Below, in pieces: positions 1 through 6,355 of a stretch of 14,317 bases of DNA; the stretch's first letter is position 1, and each line of letters opens with the position of its first letter. Made by a program: the position numbers and the translations under genes. The notes beneath the pieces were generated by a model that saw nothing but the letters and a program-made list of their open reading frames with translations, made no database searches and was not told where the DNA came from. The DNA is from SLQH01 sp964612995 (GTDB lineage: Bacteria > Planctomycetota > UBA11346), in the NCBI GenBank assembly GCA_964612995.1, contig CAZTGE010000106.1, positions 1-14,317 on the forward strand. Direction: 5' to 3'.

Positions 1-30
1 CTCTGTGGTTTATGAGAGCACAGGAATAGG

Positions 31-44
31 CCTGAGTAGTTACG
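31..44 (+). repeat. 14-bp direct repeat, copy 1
   Basis: The sequence CCTGAGTAGTTACG occurs here and again, identical and in the same orientation, at 582-595. A 14-bp exact match within 600 bp is not expected by chance. In both places it follows a short inverted element: here CAGG (21-24) can pair with the CCTG at the start of the repeat. The two copies bracket the truncated hemerythrin frame and a block of stem-loops. It could be one end of a dispersed intergenic repeat or a recombination scar. Identity is seen directly; the role is inferred. Confidence 0.6.
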
Positions 45-60
45 ATCGAACAAGGATGTG

Positions 61-88
61 AACTGGACGCCGCTTCGCGGCGCCAGTT
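61..88. repeat. Stem-loop upstream of hemerythrin remnant
   Basis: AACTGG (61-66) plus CGCCGC (68-73) pair with GCGGCG (77-82) plus CCAGTT (83-88). This gives a 12-bp stem with one bulged A at 67 and a TTC loop. No T-run follows on either strand, so a classical intrinsic terminator is not supported. It lies just before the point where the hemerythrin similarity breaks off, at the in-frame TGA at 93-95, and may be part of whatever element truncated that gene. Confidence 0.65.
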
Positions 89-95
89 ACCTTGA

Positions 96-350
96 ACGTT
101 CTCCTACACCGGCGAGCACTTCGCCACCGAGGTCGCGTTCATGCAGCGCATCGGCTATCCGCGGGTGACGATCCAACAGGAGCAGCACGCGCGGATCCTC
201 AAGGAGATGAAGGACATCCTCACCACCGCGCCGACGGTGGATTTCCTGGTCGAGAACTACCAGCACCTGGCCCATACCTGGCTGGTCGAGCACATCATCG
301 ACGAGGACCTGCGGCTCAAGGAGTTCCTCGACCAGCGCGGGCCGGGCTGA
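96..350 (+). pseudogene. 5'-truncated bacteriohemerythrin remnant
   Basis: After an in-frame TGA (93-95) the frame reads TFSYTGEHFATEVAFM and continues from an ATG at 141 to a TGA at 348-350, covering the last 84 codons of a bacteriohemerythrin-type protein. Family features visible are the HF..E helix followed by M and YP, then a His, then WLVEHIIDED, which supplies the last His and Asp iron ligands of this O2-binding diiron four-helix bundle. Missing is the first helix with the N-terminal His ligand, roughly 45-50 residues. In addition, the first His of the usual H...H helix is Gln in QQEQH. Codons keep G/C-rich third positions, so decay is recent or the fragment is still translated from ATG 141 as 69 aa. 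Such a product could not assemble a normal diiron site. The break falls next to a stem-loop and a direct repeat. Confidence 0.7.
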
Positions 351-390
351 GAGCGACAGAAGTCTCAAAACCCGCATGCATGAGGTACAA

Positions 391-417
391 CCACTCAGGC
401 CCATCGGGCATGAGTGG
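391..417. repeat. Stem-loop 1 of convergent intergenic block
   Basis: CCACTCA (391-397) pairs with TGAGTGG (411-417), and inside it GCCC (399-402) pairs with GGGC (406-409) over an ATC loop, with one mismatch between the two stems. It is the first structure in the 254-bp gap between the hemerythrin stop (+) and the lyase stop (-). No T-tract is adjacent. It may help end or protect the 3' ends of the converging transcripts. Confidence 0.55.
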
Positions 418-437
418 TCACGACGCCCGTTTCGGGG

Positions 438-457
438 CCCCATCGTATGCGATGGGG
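438..457. repeat. Stem-loop 2 of convergent intergenic block
   Basis: CCCCATCG (438-445) and CGATGGGG (450-457) form a perfect 8-bp stem over a TATG loop. It is GC-rich and lacks a following T-run on either strand. It sits in the same non-coding stretch as the other stem-loops of this block. Confidence 0.6.
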
Positions 458-510
458 TCTGGCGCCGGGTGGTGATGGGCGGATACGTTTCGGCGCAACC
501 GATCCGCCCA

Positions 511-538
511 CGCCTGAATCTGCAGGCAGATTCAGGCG
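511..538. repeat. Perfect 13-bp inverted repeat
   Basis: CGCCTGAATCTGC (511-523) is matched by its exact reverse complement at 526-538 with only 2 bp between the arms. As RNA it would fold into a long hairpin with a small loop; as DNA it is a near-perfect 28-bp palindrome that could bind a dimeric protein or extrude as a cruciform. It is the strongest dyad in the window and lies in non-coding DNA about 70 bp past the lyase stop codon. Confidence 0.75.
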
Positions 539-567
539 GACCACGACAAAGCCACGCAGTGAGGACC

Positions 568-583
568 GTAGGGGCGAAGCCCC
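568..583 (+). repeat. GTAG + hairpin (REP-like unit)
   Basis: GTAG (568-571) leads directly into a hairpin GGGGC (571-575) / GAA / GCCCC (579-583), which runs into direct-repeat copy 2. A GTAG tetranucleotide at the 5' foot of a short GC-rich hairpin is the known layout of REP sequences recognised by REP-associated Y1 transposases (RAYTs). No transposase is visible in the window, so the REP assignment is inference from layout only. The hairpin also lies 22 bp beyond the lyase stop and could stabilise that mRNA's 3' end. Confidence 0.45.
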
Positions 584-595
584 TGAGTAGTTACG
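582..595 (+). repeat. 14-bp direct repeat, copy 2
   Basis: Identical to 31-44 (CCTGAGTAGTTACG) and overlaps the 3' arm of the GTAG hairpin. It ends 9 bp before the lyase stop codon at 605-607. The sequences flanking the two copies differ on both sides, so the repeat is exactly 14 bp. Confidence 0.6.
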
Positions 596-604
596 CGGCG
601 CCTT

Positions 605-3600
605 CTACTCCGCCACCCGCTCCAGGCGCTGGGCGCGGATCGGGTACAGGCTCCAGGCGCCATCCTGCCGCACCGCCAGGCCCACGCTGCCGGCGAAACG
701 CAGACCCGCTCCCTCCCAGGTGAAGGGGCGATCGTCGAGCATGACCAGCAGCTCGCGGCCGTCGGCCTCACGGATGCGCAGCACGCGGCCCTCCGGCTCG
801 AGCGATTCGACCGTCGCTGGCCGCGCAGCGGCATCGCGCAGGGTGAAGGCCCAGGTGGCGCTGGTGTTGCGCGGCATGGCCCACTTGAGCTCGACGCTGC
901 CGTTGAAGCGCGGCCGGCGATCGGGCGGCAGCGGTGCGCCTGTCTCATCGGTGTAGCCGTCATTGAGCAGGTCGCGCTCCACCCGTGTAAGCGCGACGCC
1001 GCTGGACGGATGGACGATGGCGAGGTCGCCGGTCACCCCCAGCGGGGCGGCGATGGTCGCGCGCGCGCCGTCGATACTGGTCGTCTGCGGATGATAGCTG
1101 TGCAGCCGCCAGATGGTCGGACACACGCTCTCTACGTTGTCGCGCACCACCAGGGTGTCGCCGACCAACAGGGTCTGGCGATCGTAGCCGTTGCTCAGGG
1201 CGACCGGCGAATCCTGACGCAGATCCAACGGCGGGTTGTAAGGCATGCGGCAGCGAGCGACGGCATAGGCATAGGTATCGGTGTATTCGTCGTCGGCGAT
1301 GAAGGGAGTGGCGTACTTGCACGGCAGCGGCCAGTTGTTGACGCCGACGAACTCGATCTGGGTGCCCGAGGCGGGGCCCTGCTTGTAGCGATTGCCGTAG
1401 GTCCCGCCCGGCGGCGAACCCCAGCTGCAGTCGCCGAAGAAGTGCACGTTGCGACCCCAGAACCATAGCGAGCCCTTGTCCTGATGGTGATGGCCCCAAC
1501 TCATCCCTGCGCGCAGGACGCAGTGGGTCTCGTGCGGATCCGCGCGTTCGCTCATCGTGGCCGCACCGGCGGTGCGCACGTCGCCGAGATCAAGCGTGAA
1601 CGCGCGCTGTGCCGCCCCGGTCTGCAGCCGCACCACGGCCTTCGCCGCCGCACGCCGTTTGTGCGCCGGGATCTCGAGCTGCAGCTCCAGCGCGCTGGGC
1701 GTGCGGGCCTGGATCCGCGCCGTGAGACGCGCCGGACGGAAGTCGCTCGCGACCACGTGGACCGGATCGCCGACTCCGGCTGCGACCGGCACCGCCACGC
1801 GCAGGTCACAGCGTTTGCGCCCGCGCGGCAGTGCGGCGGGCAGTCGCCACAAGCTGTAGCGACTGACCCCGGCGCCGGTGTGGCGCAGGACGCTGCCGTA
1901 GCCGAGCAGGTGCCGACTACGGACGGGCGGTGGCGCGGCCGCAACCCCCTCCGGCGGGCTGCCACCGGTCTGCTCCAACGCCCAGGCGGTGTAGCGCACC
2001 TGGTCGCGGATGGCCGGGTCCTCCGGCAGCGGATGCGTGAATTCGTACAACGCCCAGCCGTAGGTCCCCAGCGGACCGATGCGCAGGCCGTGATCGCCGA
2101 TCGGCGGGCGCACCCGCAGGCCGGTGAACACCGGATCGCGCGGGGAGAGCGCGTAGGCCCAGAACGAGAACATCCGCGCGAAGCGGATATCGGCAAAGAA
2201 GTCGCGCAGGCCCTCCGCGCGCAGGAGCATCGCCAACGGCAGCATGTTCTTCATCGTATGGCTGCAGTAGCCGTGTGATTCCTCCCAGCAACCCGATACG
2301 GGGTAGACGTAGCGATCGAGCGAGAGGTCCATCTGGGCTTCGGCGTAGCGCATGAACGCGCGGCCCTGCGGGTGGTCGAGTCGATGCAGGACCTGCCCGA
2401 GCATGCCGACCAGGCGATACCGGTCGGCGTTGAAGTTCATGTTCTCCATCCCCTGGTAGAAGGGGTTGAGCGCCTCCGGATGCGACCAGGGCAGCATCGC
2501 CCGTTCCCCGGGATAGGCCGAATCATCCCTCATCATGAAGGCGGTGGCAGCGCGGCGGATCATGCGCGAGCGCATGGCCGGATCGCTCGGGTCCGGCTCG
2601 AGGCCCTGCTCCACGATCTGCTCGGCGAGGGCGCGACACCCCATATCGCCGCGCATGTGGCTGTTGGAACCGTTGAAGGTGTCCAAGCCGTGACGGAAGC
2701 CAGTGCCGTTGAGCACCACCGCGGGCGTACCGCCGACCGGCTCTGCGACCACCCGGTGCTCCGGGTCCACCGGCGAACCATCGGCGTGCCACAGCAGCGG
2801 CAGCCGGTTGAGCCGGTCCAGCGGCCAGACCCCGATGCGTACGTGGGCCTTCTGGATCCAGGTGCGCAGCGCGAGGATGGTAGCCGCGCGGTGATCGCGT
2901 TCCTCGGCCTGCGCCGCGGCCAAGGCCGCGCGCTCGGATTCCGCAGCCCGCTCCAGCCGCCTGGCCTGTTTGCGCTCGAGTCTGGCCAGGGCGCGGGCTT
3001 CGGCCTCCCGGTCACGGACCGGGCTGGCGAACAGGGCCCACTCGCGATGGCCATCGACCAGCCAGGCCTCGAGCGCCAAGGTCTTCCGGGCCCCGGGCAG
3101 AGCGAGCTGGCCGCGGGTCCGCGGCCGTCCGGGGACCATCGGGCGCTCGTAGAGGTCGACGTGATTGACCTTGGCCCGCGTCCAGCGGTCGGGGCGGCGA
3201 TAGAACCCGCCGATGCACAGGTCGCCCGCGCGGTCGACCAGACCCACGGTCTCGTGCTTGCCAGCGAAGTAGCCGAACTGCGACCAGACCACCAGGCGTT
3301 GCAGGCAGCGCTGGCCGGCTTCGGTGATGAAATCGCCGCAGGGATTGGGCTGGGCATCGACCCGGGTCGTGCCCAAGCGTCCATCGCTGCGGTCGAGCAT
3401 GTGCTCCGGGTACCAGTCCTCGTAGCTGAAGACGAAGCGCGCCTGACCACCGCAGGCGCAGTCCTCGCTCAGCTCGGCGTATCGCCGACCCGGGAACAGC
3501 CGCACCCGCGCACGATAACTGCCGCCGTCGGCGAAGCGGTAGGTGATGATGCTCTGCCAGAACACCGGGCCGGCGGTGGTGGCCACCTGCACCGCACTCA

Positions 3601-4123
3601 CGCGCTGCTGGTGATCGATCCAGCTGCGGCCGATCAACGGATCCGCGCCGAGACCGATCGCCATCACCGGGCCGGGCAGGTCGAAGGCCGGCACCGGACG
3701 CGCGAAATCGGCGCCGGCGACCGGTAGCCGTACCCGCACCGCGCCGGTATCGATGATCGCGGTCGCGATGCCGCCTACGCGCTCGGCCGGCTGCACCTGC
3801 CAGCGCGATTCCGTCGCCACCGGCGCGTCGCGCAGCTCGAGGCTGAAGCGACGCTGGCCGGGCCCGGCAAAGGCGACCAGGGTCCAGATCCGCGCCCGGG
3901 TGCAGGCCTCTGGCGTGCCCGCGAGCACCTCGACCTGACACGGCGCGCGCCCCGTGAGCGCGATGTGTGCGACCGGCGTCGGGTGCGGCAGATCCACCTC
4001 CCAGCTGACCGGCTCGTTGGCATAGGGGACGGCGAAATATTCGCTGACCACCAGCTCTTCGCTCGCGGCGGCACAGCCGAGCAAGGCGAGCTGCGCGAGA
4101 CAGCGCAGGAGACCAGCGGTCAT
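605..4123 (-). CDS. Secreted heparinase II/III-like polysaccharide lyase, multidomain
   Basis: Encodes 1172 aa. The start chosen is the ATG at 4123-4121, preceded by GGAG and overlapping the upstream stop as ATGA; the frame stays open further upstream but only antisense to the next gene. Residues 1-22 are an export signal (LLGC at 14-17 could be a lipobox, or SPase I could cut after the AAAS region). Residues ~115-370 are beta-rich (the paralogous block of the upstream gene); ~370-415 is a charged Ala/Glu/Arg helix; ~480-720 looks like an alpha/alpha toroid with GCWEESHGYCSHT (611-623), where His/Tyr residues typical of these lyases sit. From ~738 the C-terminal beta-sheet domain begins, interrupted by an extra segment (~765-865), then has GMSWGHHHQDKGSLWFWG (873-890), the classic GHxHxDxGS signature of heparinase II/III-type lyases. 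It probably cleaves uronic-acid-containing polysaccharide by beta-elimination outside the cytoplasm or in the periplasm. The exact substrate cannot be told. It is unusually long for the family, whose members are usually ~600-800 aa. Confidence 0.8.
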   Translation of the reverse strand: MTAGLLRCLAQLALLGCAAASEELVVSEYFAVPYANEPVSWEVDLPHPTPVAHIALTGRAPCQVEVLAGTPEACTRARIWTLVAFAGPGQRRFSLELRDAPVATESRWQVQPAERVGGIATAIIDTGAVRVRLPVAGADFARPVPAFDLPGPVMAIGLGADPLIGRSWIDHQQRVSAVQVATTAGPVFWQSIITYRFADGGSYRARVRLFPGRRYAELSEDCACGGQARFVFSYEDWYPEHMLDRSDGRLGTTRVDAQPNPCGDFITEAGQRCLQRLVVWSQFGYFAGKHETVGLVDRAGDLCIGGFYRRPDRWTRAKVNHVDLYERPMVPGRPRTRGQLALPGARKTLALEAWLVDGHREWALFASPVRDREAEARALARLERKQARRLERAAESERAALAAAQAEERDHRAATILALRTWIQKAHVRIGVWPLDRLNRLPLLWHADGSPVDPEHRVVAEPVGGTPAVVLNGTGFRHGLDTFNGSNSHMRGDMGCRALAEQIVEQGLEPDPSDPAMRSRMIRRAATAFMMRDDSAYPGERAMLPWSHPEALNPFYQGMENMNFNADRYRLVGMLGQVLHRLDHPQGRAFMRYAEAQMDLSLDRYVYPVSGCWEESHGYCSHTMKNMLPLAMLLRAEGLRDFFADIRFARMFSFWAYALSPRDPVFTGLRVRPPIGDHGLRIGPLGTYGWALYEFTHPLPEDPAIRDQVRYTAWALEQTGGSPPEGVAAAPPPVRSRHLLGYGSVLRHTGAGVSRYSLWRLPAALPRGRKRCDLRVAVPVAAGVGDPVHVVASDFRPARLTARIQARTPSALELQLEIPAHKRRAAAKAVVRLQTGAAQRAFTLDLGDVRTAGAATMSERADPHETHCVLRAGMSWGHHHQDKGSLWFWGRNVHFFGDCSWGSPPGGTYGNRYKQGPASGTQIEFVGVNNWPLPCKYATPFIADDEYTDTYAYAVARCRMPYNPPLDLRQDSPVALSNGYDRQTLLVGDTLVVRDNVESVCPTIWRLHSYHPQTTSIDGARATIAAPLGVTGDLAIVHPSSGVALTRVERDLLNDGYTDETGAPLPPDRRPRFNGSVELKWAMPRNTSATWAFTLRDAAARPATVESLEPEGRVLRIREADGRELLVMLDDRPFTWEGAGLRFAGSVGLAVRQDGAWSLYPIRAQRLERVAE

Positions 4124-5124
4124 CGTACCTGCTCCATCATCTGCTTGAATCCTGCGGCGAGCTGCGCCCGCGCAGCCGGCTTTGCGAGGAGCGTGAACCC
4201 GAGTCGGCGCTGACCGACCCCCAAAGCGAACTCCAGGGTGACGTGCCCCTCGAATGCTGCGGTGCCCATCATCTGCACCGCACGCGGATTGGGCACGCCG
4301 TCGCTCTTGGTTTCGGGGCCGAGGAAATGGCGGCTGGCGAGGTCGCCCGGCCGCTGACGATGCTGGTAGAGTGTGAACCCCATGCGCTCGCCATGCACCC
4401 ACTGCGCCGGCTCGCGAATCCAGAACCCGGCGATATCGCGCGCAGCGGGATCGTGGGCGAACAGCGCGACACCGGCCGGCGGCATCGCCACATCGGCCTC
4501 TGGCGTAGCGGCAGCCGCCAACGCGCTCTGGCACAGGTGGACCTCGGGCCGGTCGTAGTGGCAGGGCAGCGTGAGGAAGGCCGCGGTCCGTCCGCCCGTG
4601 GAGCAGACACAGGCGCATCCGGCGTCCCAACCGTAGGTGGCGTCGAAGACCCAGCGATTGCGCGGCCCGAGATCCGATCGCTCCTGGAGCAGCAGGCATC
4701 CCTCGGGGCCGGGACGGATGGTGACCCGGTAGCGCAGCCCCTGCTCGAAGCGGTAGTCCAGCTCCACCCCGCCGTCGATCTCCCTGCCGACGAAACCGAC
4801 CAGCGCAGGGATGGTCTCGAGATACCCGTGGCCGCGCCAGAGCCCATCGACACCGCGGAAGGCGGCGATCGGCCCCGGGATGGCGTAGCCGTGGACCGGC
4901 GCATCGGCTGCATCGACCGCTCCGAAGGGCAGGCGGATCGCGACGCCGCCGAGTTCGAGTTCGCGCAGGGGCAGACCCGACTCGGGCGGCGGTTGCAGCT
5001 CGGGCCGGTTGACGCCGCCGACCGGCTGCTCAGCCAGCGGATCGGCCTGGGCCGCGAGCGCGTTCGGAGCGAGGATCGCGAGCAGCACCGCGGAGAGGCA
5101 GATGGGGCAAGGGGGCATGGGCAT
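4120..5124 (-). CDS. Exported beta-rich protein, paralogue of lyase N-terminal region
   Basis: Encodes 334 aa. Residues 1-24 form a signal peptide ending in NALAA. No named family is recognised. The mature protein resembles residues ~190-370 of the downstream lyase, block by block: DYRFEQGLRYRVTIRPGPEG (123-142) matches TYRFADGGSYRARVRLFPGR (194-213); WVFDATYGWD (158-167) matches FVFSYEDWYP; and VALFAHDPAARDIAGFWIRE (219-238) matches VGLVDRAGDLCIGGFYRR. A beta-strand-rich C-terminus then occupies the same relative position. It lacks the alpha/alpha toroid and the GHxHxD catalytic sheet, so it is unlikely to be a lyase itself. It could bind carbohydrate or partner the lyase. It has a cysteine cluster, GCACVCS (169-175). 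Its TGA overlaps the lyase ATG by 4 bp, implying coupled translation. An alternative start lies two codons in (5118); neither start has a strong ribosome site. No convincing promoter was found in 5125-5270 on this strand. Confidence 0.75.
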   Translation of the reverse strand: MPMPPCPICLSAVLLAILAPNALAAQADPLAEQPVGGVNRPELQPPPESGLPLRELELGGVAIRLPFGAVDAADAPVHGYAIPGPIAAFRGVDGLWRGHGYLETIPALVGFVGREIDGGVELDYRFEQGLRYRVTIRPGPEGCLLLQERSDLGPRNRWVFDATYGWDAGCACVCSTGGRTAAFLTLPCHYDRPEVHLCQSALAAAATPEADVAMPPAGVALFAHDPAARDIAGFWIREPAQWVHGERMGFTLYQHRQRPGDLASRHFLGPETKSDGVPNPRAVQMMGTAAFEGHVTLEFALGVGQRRLGFTLLAKPAARAQLAAGFKQMMEQVR

Positions 5125-5271
5125 CCCGGTTCTACATGACGCTCCCGCCGCCGTTGGCTGTCGGGCTGCGACCGCCGTCAGGATCGATCACACGCCAAGC
5201 AGGGCCCATCGCGCGCCCGATCGATGCCAGCGGATGGCCACGCCGGCTGTGCGAGCCGTTTGGCTGGCTGT

Positions 5272-5300
5272 TTGCGTCATGGCTCCGTTGCGGGTATACT
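5272..5300 (+). promoter_or_regulatory. Sigma70-like promoter for the flagellar operon
   Basis: TTGCGT (5272-5277) and TATACT (5295-5300) are separated by 17 bp, the ideal spacing. The -10 matches consensus at five of six positions and the -35 at four of six. The predicted transcript would start near 5306-5308, about 16 nt before the ATG at 5323, leaving room for the GGA at 5313-5315 as ribosome site. It is the best housekeeping-type promoter seen in the window and stands out in GC-rich surroundings. It suggests that fliA is made from a housekeeping promoter, as expected for a gene that precedes sigma28-dependent genes. Confidence 0.6.
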
Positions 5301-5322
5301 CACCAGGCGAGCGGATGGTCAC

Positions 5323-5565
5323 ATGGAAGTATTCATTCTTGCTGCCCAAGCGCGCATCCTGCTGTGGGTCGGAGTCGGGTGGATCGTCCTCGGCCTGTAT
5401 CTCGGCCAGGATCCGATCCACGTCGTCTGGCGCGCGACCCTCGGCGCGGTGCTGGCGATGATCGCCGCTGGCGTGCTGATGCGCCTCGGCGCACGGGCGA
5501 TCGCGGCCCAGGTCGTTGGCGCGGCCGATGCCGACGACGGCCCGGACGGGGCGCAAGCGCCATGA
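5323..5565 (+). CDS. Small two-helix membrane protein
   Basis: Encodes 80 aa. The ATG at 5323 was chosen because the sigma70-like -10 box ends at 5300, so a longer start at 5224 would lie upstream of the promoter; GGA at 5313-5315 is a modest ribosome site. Two hydrophobic segments (ILLWVGVGWIVLGLYL, 12-27, and ATLGAVLAMIAAGVLM, 38-53) predict an inner-membrane hairpin. They are joined by a short DPIHVVWR loop and followed by a basic then acidic tail. No family is recognised. It is the first gene of the operon and its TGA overlaps the fliA ATG by 4 bp, so it is probably co-translated with the sigma factor. A role in flagellar gene control or motility is suggested only by position. Confidence 0.7.
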   Translation: MEVFILAAQARILLWVGVGWIVLGLYLGQDPIHVVWRATLGAVLAMIAAGVLMRLGARAIAAQVVGAADADDGPDGAQAP

Positions 5566-6347
5566 ACAGCCGGGTGATGCGCACACGCGATGGCGGCAGC
5601 GACCGGGTCCTGGCCTACAAGCGGGCCGAGGCCACCCGCGGCCCCGAACAGCGCGAGGCGGAGATCGTCCGCCACCTGCCCTTGGTGCAGAGCATCGTCG
5701 ACCGCGTCGCCGCCACCCTTCCGCCCAACGTCGAGCGTGAGGACCTGTTCGGCGCCGGGGTGCTCGGGCTGATCGACGCGGTCGACCGTTTCGATGCCAC
5801 GCGTGAGAACACCTTCAGCACCTATGCCGTGCTGCGCATCCGCGGCGCGATCATCGATGAACTGCGCGCGCGCGACTGGATCCCACGCGGGGTCCGCAAC
5901 CGCGCGCGGAACTACCAACAGGCGGTCGACGACCTGCTCGCCGAGCTCGACCGGCCACCGACCGACGCCGAGCTCGCCACCCGGCTGGGCGTGGATGAAT
6001 CCCGGCTCGACGAGATCGAACGTGAGGCCCAGCTCACGAGCCAGGTATCACTGGAAACGCCGGTCGGCGAAGACGGCCGCCTCGGACACACCGTCGCCAG
6101 CACCGACGCCGAAACGCTCGAGCCCGGCGCCGCGCTCGACCGGCACGAGCTGCGTCAGGTCCTGGTCGAAGCGCTCGGCCAGCTCAAGGAACAGGACCGG
6201 CTGGTGCTCAAGCTCTACTACTTCGAAGGCCTGTTCATGAAGGAGATCGCCGCCGTGCTCGGCCGGACCGAGAGCCGGGTGTGCCAGATCCACTCGCGCC
6301 TGATGGCGGTGTTGCGCGGCCGGCTGCGCAACGCCCACCTGCTCTAG
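5562..6347 (+). CDS. fliA: FliA/WhiG-family RNA polymerase sigma factor (sigma28)
   Basis: Encodes 261 aa, the usual length for flagellar sigma28. Start is the ATG overlapping the upstream TGA (ATGA); GGACGGGG upstream is a distant ribosome site, so coupling is likely. Region 2 spans ~33-110 (HLPLVQSIVDRVA, EDLFGAGVLGLIDAVDRFD, then FSTYAVLRIRGAIIDELRARDW, the FliA-type region 2.3/2.4). Region 3 is ~110-165, with RPPTDAELATRLGV. Region 4 is ~200-255: LKEQDRLVLKLYYFEGL followed by the helix-turn-helix KEIAAVLGRTESRVCQIHSRLM. It directs RNA polymerase to late flagellar and chemotaxis promoters (TAAA-N15-GCCGATAA type in many bacteria). Followed after 8 bp by the FliK-like gene. No anti-sigma FlgM is visible, and I saw no clear sigma28 promoter in the window. 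Confidence 0.95.
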   Translation: MNSRVMRTRDGGSDRVLAYKRAEATRGPEQREAEIVRHLPLVQSIVDRVAATLPPNVEREDLFGAGVLGLIDAVDRFDATRENTFSTYAVLRIRGAIIDELRARDWIPRGVRNRARNYQQAVDDLLAELDRPPTDAELATRLGVDESRLDEIEREAQLTSQVSLETPVGEDGRLGHTVASTDAETLEPGAALDRHELRQVLVEALGQLKEQDRLVLKLYYFEGLFMKEIAAVLGRTESRVCQIHSRLMAVLRGRLRNAHLL

Positions 6348-6355
6348 GCGGGCCC

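Noticed and set aside
92..475. Open frame on + over the hemerythrin remnant and stem-loops
   Set aside because: It is out of frame with the recognisable hemerythrin sequence and runs through non-coding stem-loops.
391..583. CRISPR array or structured RNA gene in the stem-loop block
   Set aside because: The dyads have different sequences and spacing, with no repeated unit-spacer pattern and no tRNA or riboswitch-like core.
2372..3727. Long open frame on + opposite the lyase (451 codons)
   Set aside because: It is the mirror of a high-GC gene; its translation is rich in His, Arg, Gly and Ala with no family motifs, while the minus frame has clear lyase motifs.
4124..4699. Possible 192-residue N-terminal extension of the lyase frame
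   Set aside because: It runs antisense-frame inside the well-supported 334-aa gene on the same strand, has no signal peptide, and the ATG at 4123 has GGAG, an ATGA overlap and an export signal right after it.
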